Assembly (NCBI GenBank): GCA_015488685.1
Contig: WFNH01000089.1
Location: 1-64,000, forward strand
DNA: 64,000 nt
Reading direction: 5' to 3'
From: Marinosulfonomonas sp.
Lineage (GTDB): Bacteria; Pseudomonadota; Alphaproteobacteria; Rhodobacterales; Rhodobacteraceae
The first letter of the stretch is position 1. The number at the start of each line of letters is the position of its first letter. Below, one piece after another: positions 17,612 through 29,750 of the stretch. The position numbers and the translations under genes are program-made. Under the pieces are notes generated by a model that was given only the letters and a program-made list of their open reading frames with translations, was not told the origin of the DNA and searched no databases.

Positions 17612-17645
17612 AGAAAGGGCCGCAAAGGCAATTTGCCTGCGGCCC
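17612..17645 (-). terminator. Rho-independent terminator of recA
   Basis: On the minus strand GGGCCGCA (17645-17638) pairs with TGCGGCCC (17624-17617), with further pairing inside, and is followed by TTTCTT. It lies between the recA stop and the alaS start. Confidence 0.7.
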
Positions 17646-17667
17646 CGTCCTTAAATCTTGCGTAAAA

Positions 17668-18741
17668 TCACGCTTCCAGAACGTCCCCGTCTTCGGAAAT
17701 TTCCGGCATCTCGAAATCAAGCCCGTGGGCCGCGCGGATTTTATCCTCGATCTCATAGGCGATACGGTTGTGTTCCTTCAGATAGGTTTTGGCATTTTCA
17801 CGCCCCTGCCCGATGCGTTCATCCCCGTAGGAAAACCACGATCCGGACTTATCGACGATGCCCGCCTTCACGCCAAGGTCCAGCAATTCGCCCATCTTGG
17901 AAATGCCTTCACCATACATGATGTCGAATTCCACCTGTTTGAACGGTGGTGCCACCTTGTTCTTGACCACTTTTACGCGGGTAGCGTTGCCAACAATTTC
18001 GTCACGGTCTTTCAGCGCGCCGATCCGGCGGATATCCAGACGCACCGACGAGTAGAATTTCAGCGCATTGCCGCCCGTTGTGGTTTCGGGGCTGCCGAAC
18101 ATCACGCCGATTTTCATGCGGATCTGGTTGATGAAAATCACCGTGCAACCGGATCGCGAGATCGAGCTGGTCAGTTTGCGCATTGCCTGGCTCATCAGGC
18201 GGGCATGGACGCCAACACTGGCGTCGCCCATGTCACCTTCCAGTTCCGATTTCGGCGTCAGCGCGGCAACCGAATCGACCACCACCATATTCACAGCCCC
18301 TGAACGCACCAGAGTGTCGGTGATTTCCAGAGCCTGTTCGCCGGTATCCGGCTGCGAGATCAACAGATTGTCTGTATCCACACCCAGATTTTTCGCATAA
18401 AGCGGATCCAGCGCATGTTCCGCATCAACAAAGGCACACACACCGCCCTTTTTCTGGGCTTCGGCAATGCAATGCAGGGTTAGCGTGGTTTTACCCGAAG
18501 ATTCCGGCCCGTAGATTTCAACAACCCGCCCTTTCGGGATACCGCCAATCCCCAGCGCAATGTCCAGACCAAGTGAACCGGTCGAGGTGGCCTCGATTTC
18601 CTGAACCGCACCCTCCTGACCCAGTTTCATGATCGAGCCTTTGCCGAACTGGCGTTCAATCTGGGCCAGCGCTGAATCCAGCGCCTTTTGTTTGTCTGCT
18701 TCGCGCTTGTCTGTCATTTTCAATAAATCTGCCGTTGCCAT
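17668..18741 (-). CDS. recA: Recombinase RecA
   Basis: The 357-residue protein contains the Walker A loop GPESSGKTT, the Walker B strand [27 protein letters not shown] and [14 protein letters not shown] (DNA-binding loop 2 region), and ends with the usual acidic tail. RecA drives homologous recombination and LexA self-cleavage in the SOS response. A LexA box 50 bp upstream supports autoregulation by SOS. RecA is also required by recipients that integrate GTA-borne DNA, relevant to the GTA genes at the right end. Confidence 0.98.
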   Translation of the reverse strand: MATADLLKMTDKREADKQKALDSALAQIERQFGKGSIMKLGQEGAVQEIEATSTGSLGLDIALGIGGIPKGRVVEIYGPESSGKTTLTLHCIAEAQKKGGVCAFVDAEHALDPLYAKNLGVDTDNLLISQPDTGEQALEITDTLVRSGAVNMVVVDSVAALTPKSELEGDMGDASVGVHARLMSQAMRKLTSSISRSGCTVIFINQIRMKIGVMFGSPETTTGGNALKFYSSVRLDIRRIGALKDRDEIVGNATRVKVVKNKVAPPFKQVEFDIMYGEGISKMGELLDLGVKAGIVDKSGSWFSYGDERIGQGRENAKTYLKEHNRIAYEIEDKIRAAHGLDFEMPEISEDGDVLEA

Positions 18742-18790
18742 TATTCCCGTCCCTTATTTCATAACCACGCAAGCGCGGCAATCCGTAAAT

Positions 18791-18805
18791 GTTCCTGTCA
18801 TGTTC
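18791..18805. promoter_or_regulatory. LexA (SOS) box upstream of recA
   Basis: GTTC-CTGTCAT-GTTC is an exact match to the alphaproteobacterial LexA operator GTTC-N7-GTTC. It is centred 57 bp upstream of the recA start. The remaining sequence to 19006 is AT-rich and shows no gene. Confidence 0.85.
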
Positions 18806-19006
18806 TCGTTTCTTATGGGGGTAAAAGAAGAACATTGCAATCCCATTTTTACATATCCAGCTTTATACAAATTGGTTAACAATCAATTACCAGCAGACGG
18901 CAAGTGGATTTTCAACAGCAAATACTCTCCACAACATACTGTTATTAATGATTTTTAGGTAACGCATGGAATTTATATGAAGCCATCACCGGATACAGCA
19001 CAAGCC

Positions 19007-21346
19007 CTAACAGAACTGTTTTTGAACCGTCGCGGTCAGGTCTGCCAAAGAAAACGGTTTGGGCAGAAAGATCGAATTCGGAATTTTTGACTGGTGATCG
19101 ACCACATCCTCTTCCGCATAACCCGAAACAAATACCACCTTTACATCCGGGCGCCGCTCAAGCGCTTTACGAACCCAGCTGGGTCCGTCCATTCCGGGCA
19201 TGATCACATCGGTTACAAAGACATCAATCTGTAAGTTTTCATCCTCAAGTGTTCCAAGGGCGTCCTCGGCATTTTCAGCCTCCAGAACAGTATATCCCCG
19301 CAAACGCAACGCTCGCGATGCGAATGCCCGCACAGGAGCCTCGTCCTCGACAAGAAGTATTATTCCCTCACCCATCTTATTTTTTGCATTCTCGCTTTGA
19401 TCAGCAGGCATTGGCTTGGCCAATTCATCTTTATGGTGAGCGGGAAAATATAGCGAAAAACAGGTGCCCTGCCCCGGAACGCTGTCAACAAACACAAACC
19501 CGCCGGATTGTTTCACAATCCCGTAAACCGTCGACAGACCAAGGCCCGTTCCCTCGCCAACCCGTTTGGTGGTGTAGAACGGCTCAAAAATTTTGTGGAT
19601 TTTATCCGGCGGGATCCCGACCCCGACATCGCTGACTTTTACGACAACATAATCACCGGCAATAACGCGGGCACGATCCCTTTCCATATCCTGTGCCAAT
19701 ACTTTGCCTTCGGTTACAATTCGGATCTCTCCCCCCTCCGGCATCGCATCGCGTGCATTCACCACCAGGTTCATCAGCACCTGTTCCAATTGGCGTTTAT
19801 CGGCGCGAATCGGGCGCAACCCCGGATCATGAGACAATGACAGCGTTACCTTTTCACCGACAAGCCGGTTCAACAAATGGGTCAGGTCCGACAAAGTATC
19901 CCGCAGATCCAGAACTTCGGGTTGCAGGTTTTGCTTGCGTGAAAAGGCCAACAGCTGGCCAACCAGACTGGCCGCACGGTTGGCATTCTGATTGATCTGC
20001 ACCAGATCGCCATAGTCTGGGTCACCCTGATCATGACGCAATAACAGTAAATCGCAGTGCCCCGAAATTGCTGTTAGCAGATTATTGAAATCATGCGCCA
20101 CACCACCGGCCAACTGGCCAATGGCCTGCATTTTCTGGCTTTGAACGAATTGCGCTTCCAGCGTTTTTAGCTCGGTCGCGTCATTCAACACCGCAATCAG
20201 CACTGGCTTGCCGTTTTCCTCAATCCGGCTCAGACTGACTTGCAAATAAACTTCGTTGTCCGGCTTGCGCGCCTGAAGCACCTCGGAGCGCTTCAATCCA
20301 CGGCCTGCAATGGCATCCGCAATCCAGTCAGAAATTGAACGCCCCAACCCTTCGACCAAATCCCCCAGATCAGTGGCTTCTGACATCGGGTCATTCAACA
20401 ACCTGCGCGCCAATCGATTTGCCTGTATCACCTTGGCATCATCCGAAATCTTCAACATAGGTACCGGAATCTCGTCAAAAAACTGCCAGCCGTTGCAGTT
20501 TTTCCCTTCGGATACGCTTGGCAGCAGGTAAATCTCTCGCCTGTCCGAGGCCACTTCCATTTCCGCCACCAACGCCCGGATGATCCCATCCTTACCGGCA
20601 ACTTCATGCTCCTGACCGCTGACCAAAGGCAGGTCGTTAAACACAGCTTCCAACGTCTCGACCCGCCCCCCCAACAAGCGGCACAGGATATCGTTCATAA
20701 ACAGAACCGTTCCCGATTTGGATACCGTCAGCATCGGCAGACCGATATTGCCGCGCCCCTGCCCCGTTTGTTCAGTATCCAGCCGCCAAAGGTAACGATC
20801 ACCGGATATCTGGTGCACCATCAGCCCAAGCATTCCATCCCGCGTTACAATATCTTCCTGTGCGGCACCAAGCGCCTGAGCCTTGTTTTGAAGGCGAAAA
20901 AGCATCGCGGACGGATTGGCCACCATATAGCGCAACACATAGGACAAGGGCCTGCCGGTCACAGTCGAAAACCGGTCTGTTGCCGCACAGTTGAAATATA
21001 TGATTTCATCATCAAGATCGGTGATAAAACAGGGCGAGGCATCATTGCCGACAATGCCAGCCAGCGTGTCAATGTCAGCTTTTTGCACGCGGGCCTTCCA
21101 ATATGCCCGCACCATCACGGCCAGACCGACAAACCCGAGTGTCAGACCACCGGCCATCAATATCAGGCCTGCCACCGGATCGGGCACAAAGACAGCTGCA
21201 ATGATCAACGCCGCCGCCATCAGGCCAAGGTAAAACATCCTGCCTGTAGTAAAGCCCGCCTTGCGGATTTGAATATCAGGCGTTTGCGCCGTGTGAGCCA
21301 CCGAAAGCCCTCGCTGATTGATTCGTGGACTCTCAATCTCCAACAC
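19007..21346 (-). CDS. cckA: Hybrid sensor histidine kinase CckA
   Basis: The 779-residue protein has two membrane helices (about residues 37-55 and 59-80), PAS-like sensor regions (90-395), the HisKA phosphoacceptor His418 in [17 protein letters not shown] (the CckA signature), a HATPase domain ([22 protein letters not shown]) and a C-terminal receiver domain with the acceptor aspartate in [11 protein letters not shown] (about 710). CckA feeds phosphate through ChpT to CtrA. In Rhodobacteraceae that relay governs motility and GTA release. It is transcribed alone, upstream of recA on the same strand. Confidence 0.93.
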   Translation of the reverse strand: MLEIESPRINQRGLSVAHTAQTPDIQIRKAGFTTGRMFYLGLMAAALIIAAVFVPDPVAGLILMAGGLTLGFVGLAVMVRAYWKARVQKADIDTLAGIVGNDASPCFITDLDDEIIYFNCAATDRFSTVTGRPLSYVLRYMVANPSAMLFRLQNKAQALGAAQEDIVTRDGMLGLMVHQISGDRYLWRLDTEQTGQGRGNIGLPMLTVSKSGTVLFMNDILCRLLGGRVETLEAVFNDLPLVSGQEHEVAGKDGIIRALVAEMEVASDRREIYLLPSVSEGKNCNGWQFFDEIPVPMLKISDDAKVIQANRLARRLLNDPMSEATDLGDLVEGLGRSISDWIADAIAGRGLKRSEVLQARKPDNEVYLQVSLSRIEENGKPVLIAVLNDATELKTLEAQFVQSQKMQAIGQLAGGVAHDFNNLLTAISGHCDLLLLRHDQGDPDYGDLVQINQNANRAASLVGQLLAFSRKQNLQPEVLDLRDTLSDLTHLLNRLVGEKVTLSLSHDPGLRPIRADKRQLEQVLMNLVVNARDAMPEGGEIRIVTEGKVLAQDMERDRARVIAGDYVVVKVSDVGVGIPPDKIHKIFEPFYTTKRVGEGTGLGLSTVYGIVKQSGGFVFVDSVPGQGTCFSLYFPAHHKDELAKPMPADQSENAKNKMGEGIILLVEDEAPVRAFASRALRLRGYTVLEAENAEDALGTLEDENLQIDVFVTDVIMPGMDGPSWVRKALERRPDVKVVFVSGYAEEDVVDHQSKIPNSIFLPKPFSLADLTATVQKQFC

Positions 21347-21422
21347 AAGGTCTTAAGCATGTGTTAAGCTTGAATCAGAAAAGCGAAGATGCGCCACTTC
21401 CGGTTGATTATGGCCGGTTTTC

Positions 21423-22580
21423 CTATCGCGTCAAGAGAGCACAGAAAAATCCGTCGCCACCATCCAGCGGGGTAAAGCGGTTCTGACTGGTGCATGTCCA
21501 GTCGCTATCGGCTGTAAACGCTTCAATCTGTTTGCTATTTTCCGCATCCAGAAGTGAACAAGTGGTATAGGCCAGCACCCCGTTTGGGGCGACCAAACCG
21601 GCGGCTTTGGTCAGGATTTCAGCCTGAATTTCGCGCAATTGCTCCAGTTTTTCCGGCGTGAACTCCCATTTTCCCGCAGGCGAGCGCCGCCATGCACCGC
21701 TACCGGAACAAGGCACGTCACACAGCACCAGATCATAGGGGCCGCTACCGGCCACGTCTTCCGGCTCCAATAGGGTCACCGATGCTCCGGCACGTTGCGC
21801 CCGATCAGGCAGGTCTTTCATACGTTGCGGATTGGCATCATGGGCGAAATAGCTGGCAGGGGCACGCGCGGCCATCGCCAACACCTTGCCACCGCCACCG
21901 GCGCAATAATCCAGAACTCGCATGTCGGGGCGCAGCGGCAACAGATCTACCACCGCCTGCGAGGCAGCATCCTGAAGCTCCACCCGGCCGTCATTATAGG
22001 GCGCACTCAGATGCACGCGGCGGGGGTTCTCGGTGACCTCAAGGGCGGTCGGGGACAAGGGGTGCGGGTTGGTCTGGATGTTTTCCTCGGCCAGATCAAC
22101 GGCAGCCTGTTTCAGGTTTGTTTTCAGGGTGTTGATCCGCAGAAATACGGGCGCACGTTTTTGCAGCGCATGGCAGACGGGGGTAAAATCATCACCCAGA
22201 TAGGCAGCCAGTTGCGGGGCGTTCCAGTCGGGGATATCCAGCGCGGCGTTGCCCTCGGGTGTATCCCCTTGCGTCCGTTCAATGTCTGTCAAAGGCGTGG
22301 GCGCGTGGCCAACACCGGTGAACATTTCATCCGGCTCTATCCCTTGGGCGCGCAGCAGGCCCAGCACAATGCCACGTCCCGTCTTCGCCCCACCAAGGGC
22401 CGCGAACGAGCGCTTGCAACGCAATGCCGAAAACACATGATCCCGCACCGCCGCACGGTCCTTGGATCCGGCATAGCGTGAACCGCGCGCCCAGTTGGTC
22501 AGCGCCCTTTCGGCGGCGTCCCCGTCCAGAATATGGTCCAGAATTTCGATGGCAGCTGAAAGGCGGGCGGCTGGGGTCAT
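21423..22580 (-). CDS. RsmB-like rRNA cytosine-C5 methyltransferase
   Basis: The 385-residue protein combines an N-terminal NusB-like helical region (IEILDHILDGDAAERALTNW) with a Rossmann methyltransferase: LDYCAGGGGKVLAMAARAP (SAM loop), DVPCSGSGAWRRSP (motif IV cysteine) and YTTCSLLDAEN (motif VI catalytic cysteine). It methylates a cytosine in rRNA using SAM. Either ATG at 22580 or 22595 is possible. The nearer one starts at the family-like MTPAARLSAAIE, and the farther one overlaps the inverted-repeat element upstream. It lies downstream of guaB on the same strand. Confidence 0.88.
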   Translation of the reverse strand: MTPAARLSAAIEILDHILDGDAAERALTNWARGSRYAGSKDRAAVRDHVFSALRCKRSFAALGGAKTGRGIVLGLLRAQGIEPDEMFTGVGHAPTPLTDIERTQGDTPEGNAALDIPDWNAPQLAAYLGDDFTPVCHALQKRAPVFLRINTLKTNLKQAAVDLAEENIQTNPHPLSPTALEVTENPRRVHLSAPYNDGRVELQDAASQAVVDLLPLRPDMRVLDYCAGGGGKVLAMAARAPASYFAHDANPQRMKDLPDRAQRAGASVTLLEPEDVAGSGPYDLVLCDVPCSGSGAWRRSPAGKWEFTPEKLEQLREIQAEILTKAAGLVAPNGVLAYTTCSLLDAENSKQIEAFTADSDWTCTSQNRFTPLDGGDGFFCALLTR

Positions 22581-22593
22581 GGGGTGGTTCCAC

Positions 22594-25130
<2,537 letters not shown>

Positions 25131-25224
25131 ATTTTATCTTTCCCGCTTTTCGCACCAATAAATGAAAGCAATAAGAGATATATGCGGTCAAATATGAAAG
25201 CAGTACAACAAAAAGGATATACCA

Positions 25225-25518
25225 ATGCCCGATAAATGTTACTTCCTAATTACCTTTGAGGTAAAACCAAACAGCATTCCAAATTTTGAAGATACTCTTG
25301 GTTCGGTTCAAACCGAGTTGCCAAAGATAAAGGGCTGTCAGAGCGTCATAGTTTTCAGACACGATAATGCTGCTAACAAATTCACCCTGCTCGAAGCGTG
25401 GGACTCAAAGCCTCTGCATCAGGCACATCTTGCCCAAATGCAGGAAAATGGCCAATGGGCCGATCTCGAAGAAATGTTGCTCAGACAACCCACGGGAAAC
25501 TATCTGCTGACATTCTAA
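25225..25518 (+). CDS. Putative quinol monooxygenase (ABM domain)
   Basis: The 97-residue protein has an antibiotic-biosynthesis-monooxygenase (ABM) ferredoxin-like fold: YFLITFEVKPNSIPNFEDTL, a central KGCQSVIVFRH strand, FTLLEAWDSKPLHQAHLAQ and a final strand. Small ABM proteins oxidise quinols or degrade haem-like substrates without cofactors, but many are uncharacterised. AAGGAT precedes the ATG. It is likely controlled by the divergent LysR gene. The AT-rich gene body is slightly unlike its neighbours. Confidence 0.75.
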   Translation: MPDKCYFLITFEVKPNSIPNFEDTLGSVQTELPKIKGCQSVIVFRHDNAANKFTLLEAWDSKPLHQAHLAQMQENGQWADLEEMLLRQPTGNYLLTF

Positions 25519-25576
25519 TCCGGCACCAACCGGGCAGCAAACCGTTCAATATGAATGGCACTGCCCGGTCAGATTG

Positions 25577-26242
25577 TTATTCAGGGACTTCGACTGAAAA
25601 CCCCATGCCATACCAGTTTTGCATTCCCCCACGGTAATAATGCAGTTTTTCCGCCGGATAGTTGATGGCAAGTAGATTGCGTATGGCAGTCGGTGATTGA
25701 CCACACCAAGGGCCATTACAGAACAACATCAAATCTTTGGGGTCTTTGAAGGTCCACTCATCAAATTCCGATTTGGTTCCGCCAAGCATAGCCATTACTG
25801 AATCGAAAAAAACATTGTCCGGCCCGGGCACAAACACATTATAAGGCACATTTACCGCACCGGGAATTGTGCCCTTGGCATACCAATCGCTTGTGCGCCC
25901 ATCGATCAAAAAACCTTTGCCAGTACTGACGTAATCCTGAAGGAAAGACAGAAGTTCCAGCTCACCGACAGTATTCACACCTTCATGTACTTTCATGGGC
26001 TGCACACAAAACTTGGGGCAACTACGGGATGTTTTGGCATAGTCATCAGGGATACGTGCATTCGGATCCTGATTGCGGCTGATCACATATGTTTTGCCGT
26101 TAAATGTATATTCAATCTGCATTAAGTCTTTTGTGATGCGCACATCCTGAGCCGTAGCTTGCATAGCTCCGCAAAACAAAGTCGCAATGACAAGTGCCGA
26201 AAATTTCGTTGCCATACTGCGGCCCGCCATAAAAGGTTTCAT
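25577..26242 (-). CDS. Periplasmic rhodanese-domain protein, copy A
   Basis: The 221-residue protein starts with a signal peptide (MKPFMAGRSMATKFSALVIA, cleavage near ATAQ-DV). The mature part has a C-x3-C pair (SCPKFC) and a rhodanese domain with FLIDGRTSDWYAKGTIPGAVN and the active-site loop LFCNGPWCGQSP, then YYRGGMQNW. Rhodaneses move sulfane sulfur. AAGGAAG seven bases before the ATG at 26242 fixes the start and gives the same length as the tandem copy B. The two copies share about 60% of residues by eye. A 20-bp upstream element is also shared at the same distance. Confidence 0.85.
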   Translation of the reverse strand: MKPFMAGRSMATKFSALVIATLFCGAMQATAQDVRITKDLMQIEYTFNGKTYVISRNQDPNARIPDDYAKTSRSCPKFCVQPMKVHEGVNTVGELELLSFLQDYVSTGKGFLIDGRTSDWYAKGTIPGAVNVPYNVFVPGPDNVFFDSVMAMLGGTKSEFDEWTFKDPKDLMLFCNGPWCGQSPTAIRNLLAINYPAEKLHYYRGGMQNWYGMGFSVEVPE

Positions 26243-26313
26243 TCTTGTGCTTCCTTTACCCATTCACATATCGCGATATTTCGCACGTCCCCATACCGCA
26301 ACAATACGGCCGT

Positions 26314-26333
26314 GATTGCGGAAAAAATGTGGA
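26314..26333 (-). promoter_or_regulatory. Conserved element upstream of rhodanese copy A
   Basis: On the plus strand this reads GATTGCGGAAAAAATG and continues to 26333. It begins 72 bp from the copy A start codon and matches the element at 27192-27211 upstream of copy B. A duplicated promoter or operator is likely. Confidence 0.45.
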
Positions 26334-26453
26334 CTTTTGAGGGCATTGCAATTTTTACTTTAATTGCCCAACCTTTGCCGATTTAGGTGTCCTTATGTGT
26401 AAAACCCAAGCAGACTAAAGTTCTGCATGGAATTTACACATCAGTTACAATTT

Positions 26454-27119
26454 CTATTTGGGGATCTCAATCGTTAGCCCCAACCCGGCCCAAGCTTGCA
26501 ATCCGTCGCGGTACCAGTGTAATTTTTCCGGCGGATAATTGATTGCCATAAGGTTTTTTATGGCTCTTGGGGAACGGGAACAATATTTCCCATTGCAGAA
26601 TAACAGAAGATCTTTGGGATCCTTAAATTCCCATTCACCTTTATCCGATTTCGAGCCACCCAACATATTCATGACTGAATCAAAAAACACATTGTTTGGT
26701 CCCGGTATAAAAACATCCGATGCCAGATTAACAGCGCCTGGGATTGTGCCTTTTTCATAATCGGCAGAACCGCGGGAATCGATCAAAAAACCTTTGCCAG
26801 TGGTTACATAATCCTGCAAAAATGCCAGCAATTCCAGTTCACCGACGGTTTCAACATCTTTATGCAGTGACATTGGTTGTATACAATGTTTTGGGCAAGG
26901 GCGCGACGTTAATGCAAACCGATCCAAAGTGCGATTGTTATGGTCCTGGTTCCGGCTGATCGAATATGTTTGACCGTTAAATGTATATTCGACTTCCATC
27001 GTATCTGCTGTAATACCGACATCTTGCGCCGAAGCCTGCAATGTCCCGAAGAACAAGGCAGCAACCACAACAGTTGATAGTTTTGATACCAGTCTGTCGC
27101 CTATAAAGAACCGTTTCAT
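26454..27119 (-). CDS. Periplasmic rhodanese-domain protein, copy B
   Basis: The 221-residue protein is a tandem paralogue of copy A: signal peptide with cleavage near ASAQ-DV, the cysteine pair PCPKHC, FLIDSRGSADYEKGTIPGAVN, the active-site loop LFCNGKYCSRSP and WYRDGLQAW. Copy B has the basic C-x4-C-x-R-S form of the loop whereas copy A has Gly-Gln, so the two may differ in substrate. It should lie in the periplasm. It is separated from copy A by about 210 bp that carries copy A's own promoter region, so each copy is probably transcribed separately. Confidence 0.85.
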   Translation of the reverse strand: MKRFFIGDRLVSKLSTVVVAALFFGTLQASAQDVGITADTMEVEYTFNGQTYSISRNQDHNNRTLDRFALTSRPCPKHCIQPMSLHKDVETVGELELLAFLQDYVTTGKGFLIDSRGSADYEKGTIPGAVNLASDVFIPGPNNVFFDSVMNMLGGSKSDKGEWEFKDPKDLLLFCNGKYCSRSPRAIKNLMAINYPPEKLHWYRDGLQAWAGLGLTIEIPK

Positions 27120-27191
27120 AATTGCATTTCCTTACCGATTTACTACACATTTCCATCTTATATTTTTCCTACAACAGCTCAAAACTGTCAC

Positions 27192-27211
27192 GATTGCGGA
27201 AGAAATATGAA
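27192..27211 (-). promoter_or_regulatory. Conserved element upstream of rhodanese copy B
   Basis: On the plus strand this reads GATTGCGGAAGAAATA and continues to 27211, 73 bp from the copy B start codon. It is the counterpart of the element at 26314-26333. Confidence 0.45.
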
Positions 27212-27300
27212 TATTTAATGATCGGTAAAATTTTAACGCTCAAACCTGTCCAAAAGGGCAGGCTCCAGCTATATAATTCACGCCATGTGTTGCAAATCTG

Positions 27301-28263
27301 TCAGGCCGTGGCGGCACCGGATTTCCGGGACAGATCACCTGTGACCCACTCCATTACGGTGCGATAGACCAGATACAAGACCACAGGGGTACCAATAGCC
27401 AGGCCAGCATACACCCCGATTTCAGCCAGAATACCGTGCCCTTTGGCCACGGCCATAACCTGAACATTCAGAAATGCCGCAATCGGAAACGTAAAGGCCG
27501 CCCAGACAGGTGTATACCCGCCGCGCATCATCCAAGGGGCCAGAAACAACAGAACCAGGGCAACGATGCTACCGGCCCAGTAAAACACGCTAAATGCCAG
27601 ATTATAACCCAACGTGCCATAGCCCAGTGCAAACAGGCACAAAGGCGCAAGAAAGATCATCACAGAAGGGCGTAGCGTTACCGGAATGGGGTCGCGACGC
27701 ATTGTGAAAATGATTCCTGCGGTAACAATCACATAGGCCACAAGAGCCGCATCAATCAGCAGCTTGCTTTCCCAGACATACCCCAGCGGCACACCTGCAA
27801 TCGGCCCGACAACAGGCCCGACAAAGGTCAGATACTGAAAGGTCGAGAAATGGCGCTTTTCCGGCGGTTCAACCCAGATCGCATGCAGAACAACCACACT
27901 TGCAATGATCTGCAATATTACGCCGGTCCACCAGACCAGAGGAACCGAGATCCCAAATGGCAACAGGGCAGCAGCCAGAAGCATCATTGCCATCGCCATC
28001 GCTGCAATCCCTGCGCGCGCAGGTGCGGATCGCATATCTTCCAGCACAACTGTTGGGCGCGACAGCACCTTTCGTAAATAGAACGCCAGAAACCAGATGA
28101 AATACCCGGTCGAAGCCGCCAATAGCAAATGGCCTATATCTTCGGAAATGTCAGGTATCACATGGGACGCATTGGTCCATCCCAGCGCAAGGGACATAAA
28201 TCCAAGGCAAACAGGAAAAGCGGCAGGCGGTGTTTGCCGCCATAGGGGTGTTTCTAATAGCAT
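27301..28263 (-). CDS. TDT/SLAC1-family transporter (TehA-like)
   Basis: The 320-residue protein has about ten membrane helices and the TDT pattern: PPAAFPVCLGFMSLALGW at the start, STGYFIWFLAFYLRKVL, GPVVGPIAGVPLGY, a central WWTGVILQ segment and GGYTPVWAAFTFPIAAF. Family members carry tellurite, dicarboxylates, sulfite or anions. The two periplasmic rhodaneses downstream, on the same strand, make sulfite or another sulfur oxyanion a reasonable substrate guess, but this is inference. Confidence 0.8.
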   Translation of the reverse strand: MLLETPLWRQTPPAAFPVCLGFMSLALGWTNASHVIPDISEDIGHLLLAASTGYFIWFLAFYLRKVLSRPTVVLEDMRSAPARAGIAAMAMAMMLLAAALLPFGISVPLVWWTGVILQIIASVVVLHAIWVEPPEKRHFSTFQYLTFVGPVVGPIAGVPLGYVWESKLLIDAALVAYVIVTAGIIFTMRRDPIPVTLRPSVMIFLAPLCLFALGYGTLGYNLAFSVFYWAGSIVALVLLFLAPWMMRGGYTPVWAAFTFPIAAFLNVQVMAVAKGHGILAEIGVYAGLAIGTPVVLYLVYRTVMEWVTGDLSRKSGAATA

Positions 28264-28462
28264 TTGATCTCCAGTCAGCTGCTTGTTTCACGCGTTGTGT
28301 GTTCACCCTAAGTGGAAATTGCAGTGTCGATCAAGGCTTACGATATTTTACCCTTGCAACTGGAATCCTGATTTCCGGTGCAAGGTATGGAATACCAGCA
28401 TCGCTAACGGCGTCTCGATCTGCTTAACATTGGGCTACATTTACTTAAAAAAGGATTTGAAC

Positions 28463-28987
28463 ATGCGTATTATAACAACCCTTATGGCAACGGCCCTTCT
28501 GGCCCTACCTGCCTGCAAAGATGATGCCGAAGAAATCGGGAAATTTACCGTTGATCTGAATGGCAATAACATGGAGTTCATCAGCACTATTGATAGCGAT
28601 GGTCGTAGCAGCATTCGTACAATGTCACCCGGAGGGGTGAAGCTGATCCTTATTGACGGTTATGCGGGCACTAAAGATGGCGAACCGGATTTGCCGGTTA
28701 TCAGCATGTCGCTGCAAAGCGGGATTACAAATAATTCGATGAGTCTTTCATTTGTTCAGGTGTTTGATGAATCATACGAGACCGTCTTGTCTGCCGAAGG
28801 TCAATTTGGGCAAAAACGGATGGATAACCTCACGATCGGTGACGATGGCAGCATCAGTTTCGATTTTTCCGCCGATCTGGTGCGGATCACGACGCAGAGT
28901 GAAGAACCGATTGCCGGCGCGGACGGTGCGCATATCGAGGGCCATTTCAGCGGTAATATCCCAGCCAGCGAACAACAGGAAAAATGA
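28463..28987 (+). CDS. Hypothetical lipoprotein, related to the next gene
   Basis: The 174-residue protein starts MRIITTLMATALLALPAC, a lipoprotein signal with the lipobox cysteine at residue 18; AAGGAT precedes this ATG. The open frame extends farther upstream, but that part lacks a signal and a ribosome-binding site. The mature protein is beta-rich, ending with FSADLVRITT and HIEGHFSGNIP, a pattern repeated in the next protein. The stop codon overlaps an upstream ATG of the next frame, so the pair is an operon. The family is not recognised. Confidence 0.7.
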   Translation: MRIITTLMATALLALPACKDDAEEIGKFTVDLNGNNMEFISTIDSDGRSSIRTMSPGGVKLILIDGYAGTKDGEPDLPVISMSLQSGITNNSMSLSFVQVFDESYETVLSAEGQFGQKRMDNLTIGDDGSISFDFSADLVRITTQSEEPIAGADGAHIEGHFSGNIPASEQQEK

Positions 28988-29031
28988 AATTAGGTGGCGC
29001 AATTCAGCAATCCGCGAAAGGGTTTTTCCAA

Positions 29032-29628
29032 ATGCAAAACTATATCCGCACTATCCTGGTAACACTTGCCCTGATCCTGCCGACCCAAAGCCGCGCCGAT
29101 TACATCCCGCCCGGCTATGAATGGATCGGGAGGTTCGATGGCCGCATTGCCGGTGCCCGTTACCGTCTGTTTTCGGCGGCCAATGCCCGCGACGAAATCA
29201 GCGATCTTTATTACACCAACGACTATGACCAGAACAGCGGTGTCACCAACAAGATCTACACTGTTCAGGCCTCGGTTATGTTGGATCAGCAGGCCGAATA
29301 CGTTAACCCGACCATCTCGATCGAGTTCAAGCGGATACGTGGCAGTTCCAGCATGAAGCCCCTGCGGGTGTTTCTGATTGACGAGACATGGGATCTACCG
29401 ATGGCCGCCGACCCCGCCTTCGGCTTTGGGGAATTCGCCATCAGAAACCTGCGTTTTTCCCCGACCGAAGGGAAGATACAGTTCGAGATCTCGGCCACGC
29501 TGGTGCGCATCGACATGAACAGCTATGCCGAAGTGCCCCACACAGGCACGATCCGGGTGACGGGCAGTTACGAGGGCACCTTCCCCGCCTTTGCCCTGCA
29601 AAACCCGCGCATCTTTGGCGATTACTGA
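29032..29628 (+). CDS. Hypothetical exported protein, related to the preceding lipoprotein
   Basis: The 198-residue protein has a Sec signal (MQNYIRTILVTLALILPTQS, cleavage after RA) and a beta-rich mature domain. Its last 50 residues (FEISATLVRID, then GTIRVTGSYEGTFP) echo the corresponding part of the upstream lipoprotein, suggesting diverged tandem paralogues. An in-frame ATG at 28984 would add 16 residues before the signal, so the ATG at 29032 with AAAGG upstream is preferred. No function is evident. It is probably periplasmic. Confidence 0.7.
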   Translation: MQNYIRTILVTLALILPTQSRADYIPPGYEWIGRFDGRIAGARYRLFSAANARDEISDLYYTNDYDQNSGVTNKIYTVQASVMLDQQAEYVNPTISIEFKRIRGSSSMKPLRVFLIDETWDLPMAADPAFGFGEFAIRNLRFSPTEGKIQFEISATLVRIDMNSYAEVPHTGTIRVTGSYEGTFPAFALQNPRIFGDY

Positions 29629-29750
29629 TCCCCCCGCCCCTGTCAGCAAACTCCCGCTGACAAGGGCCGCGATCATGCCGCCTTTTGCTGGTAGCACAGC
29701 GCAATATGCTTTAGGGATCATCCCGCACCCCAGCGAAAGGTTTCCCTGAC

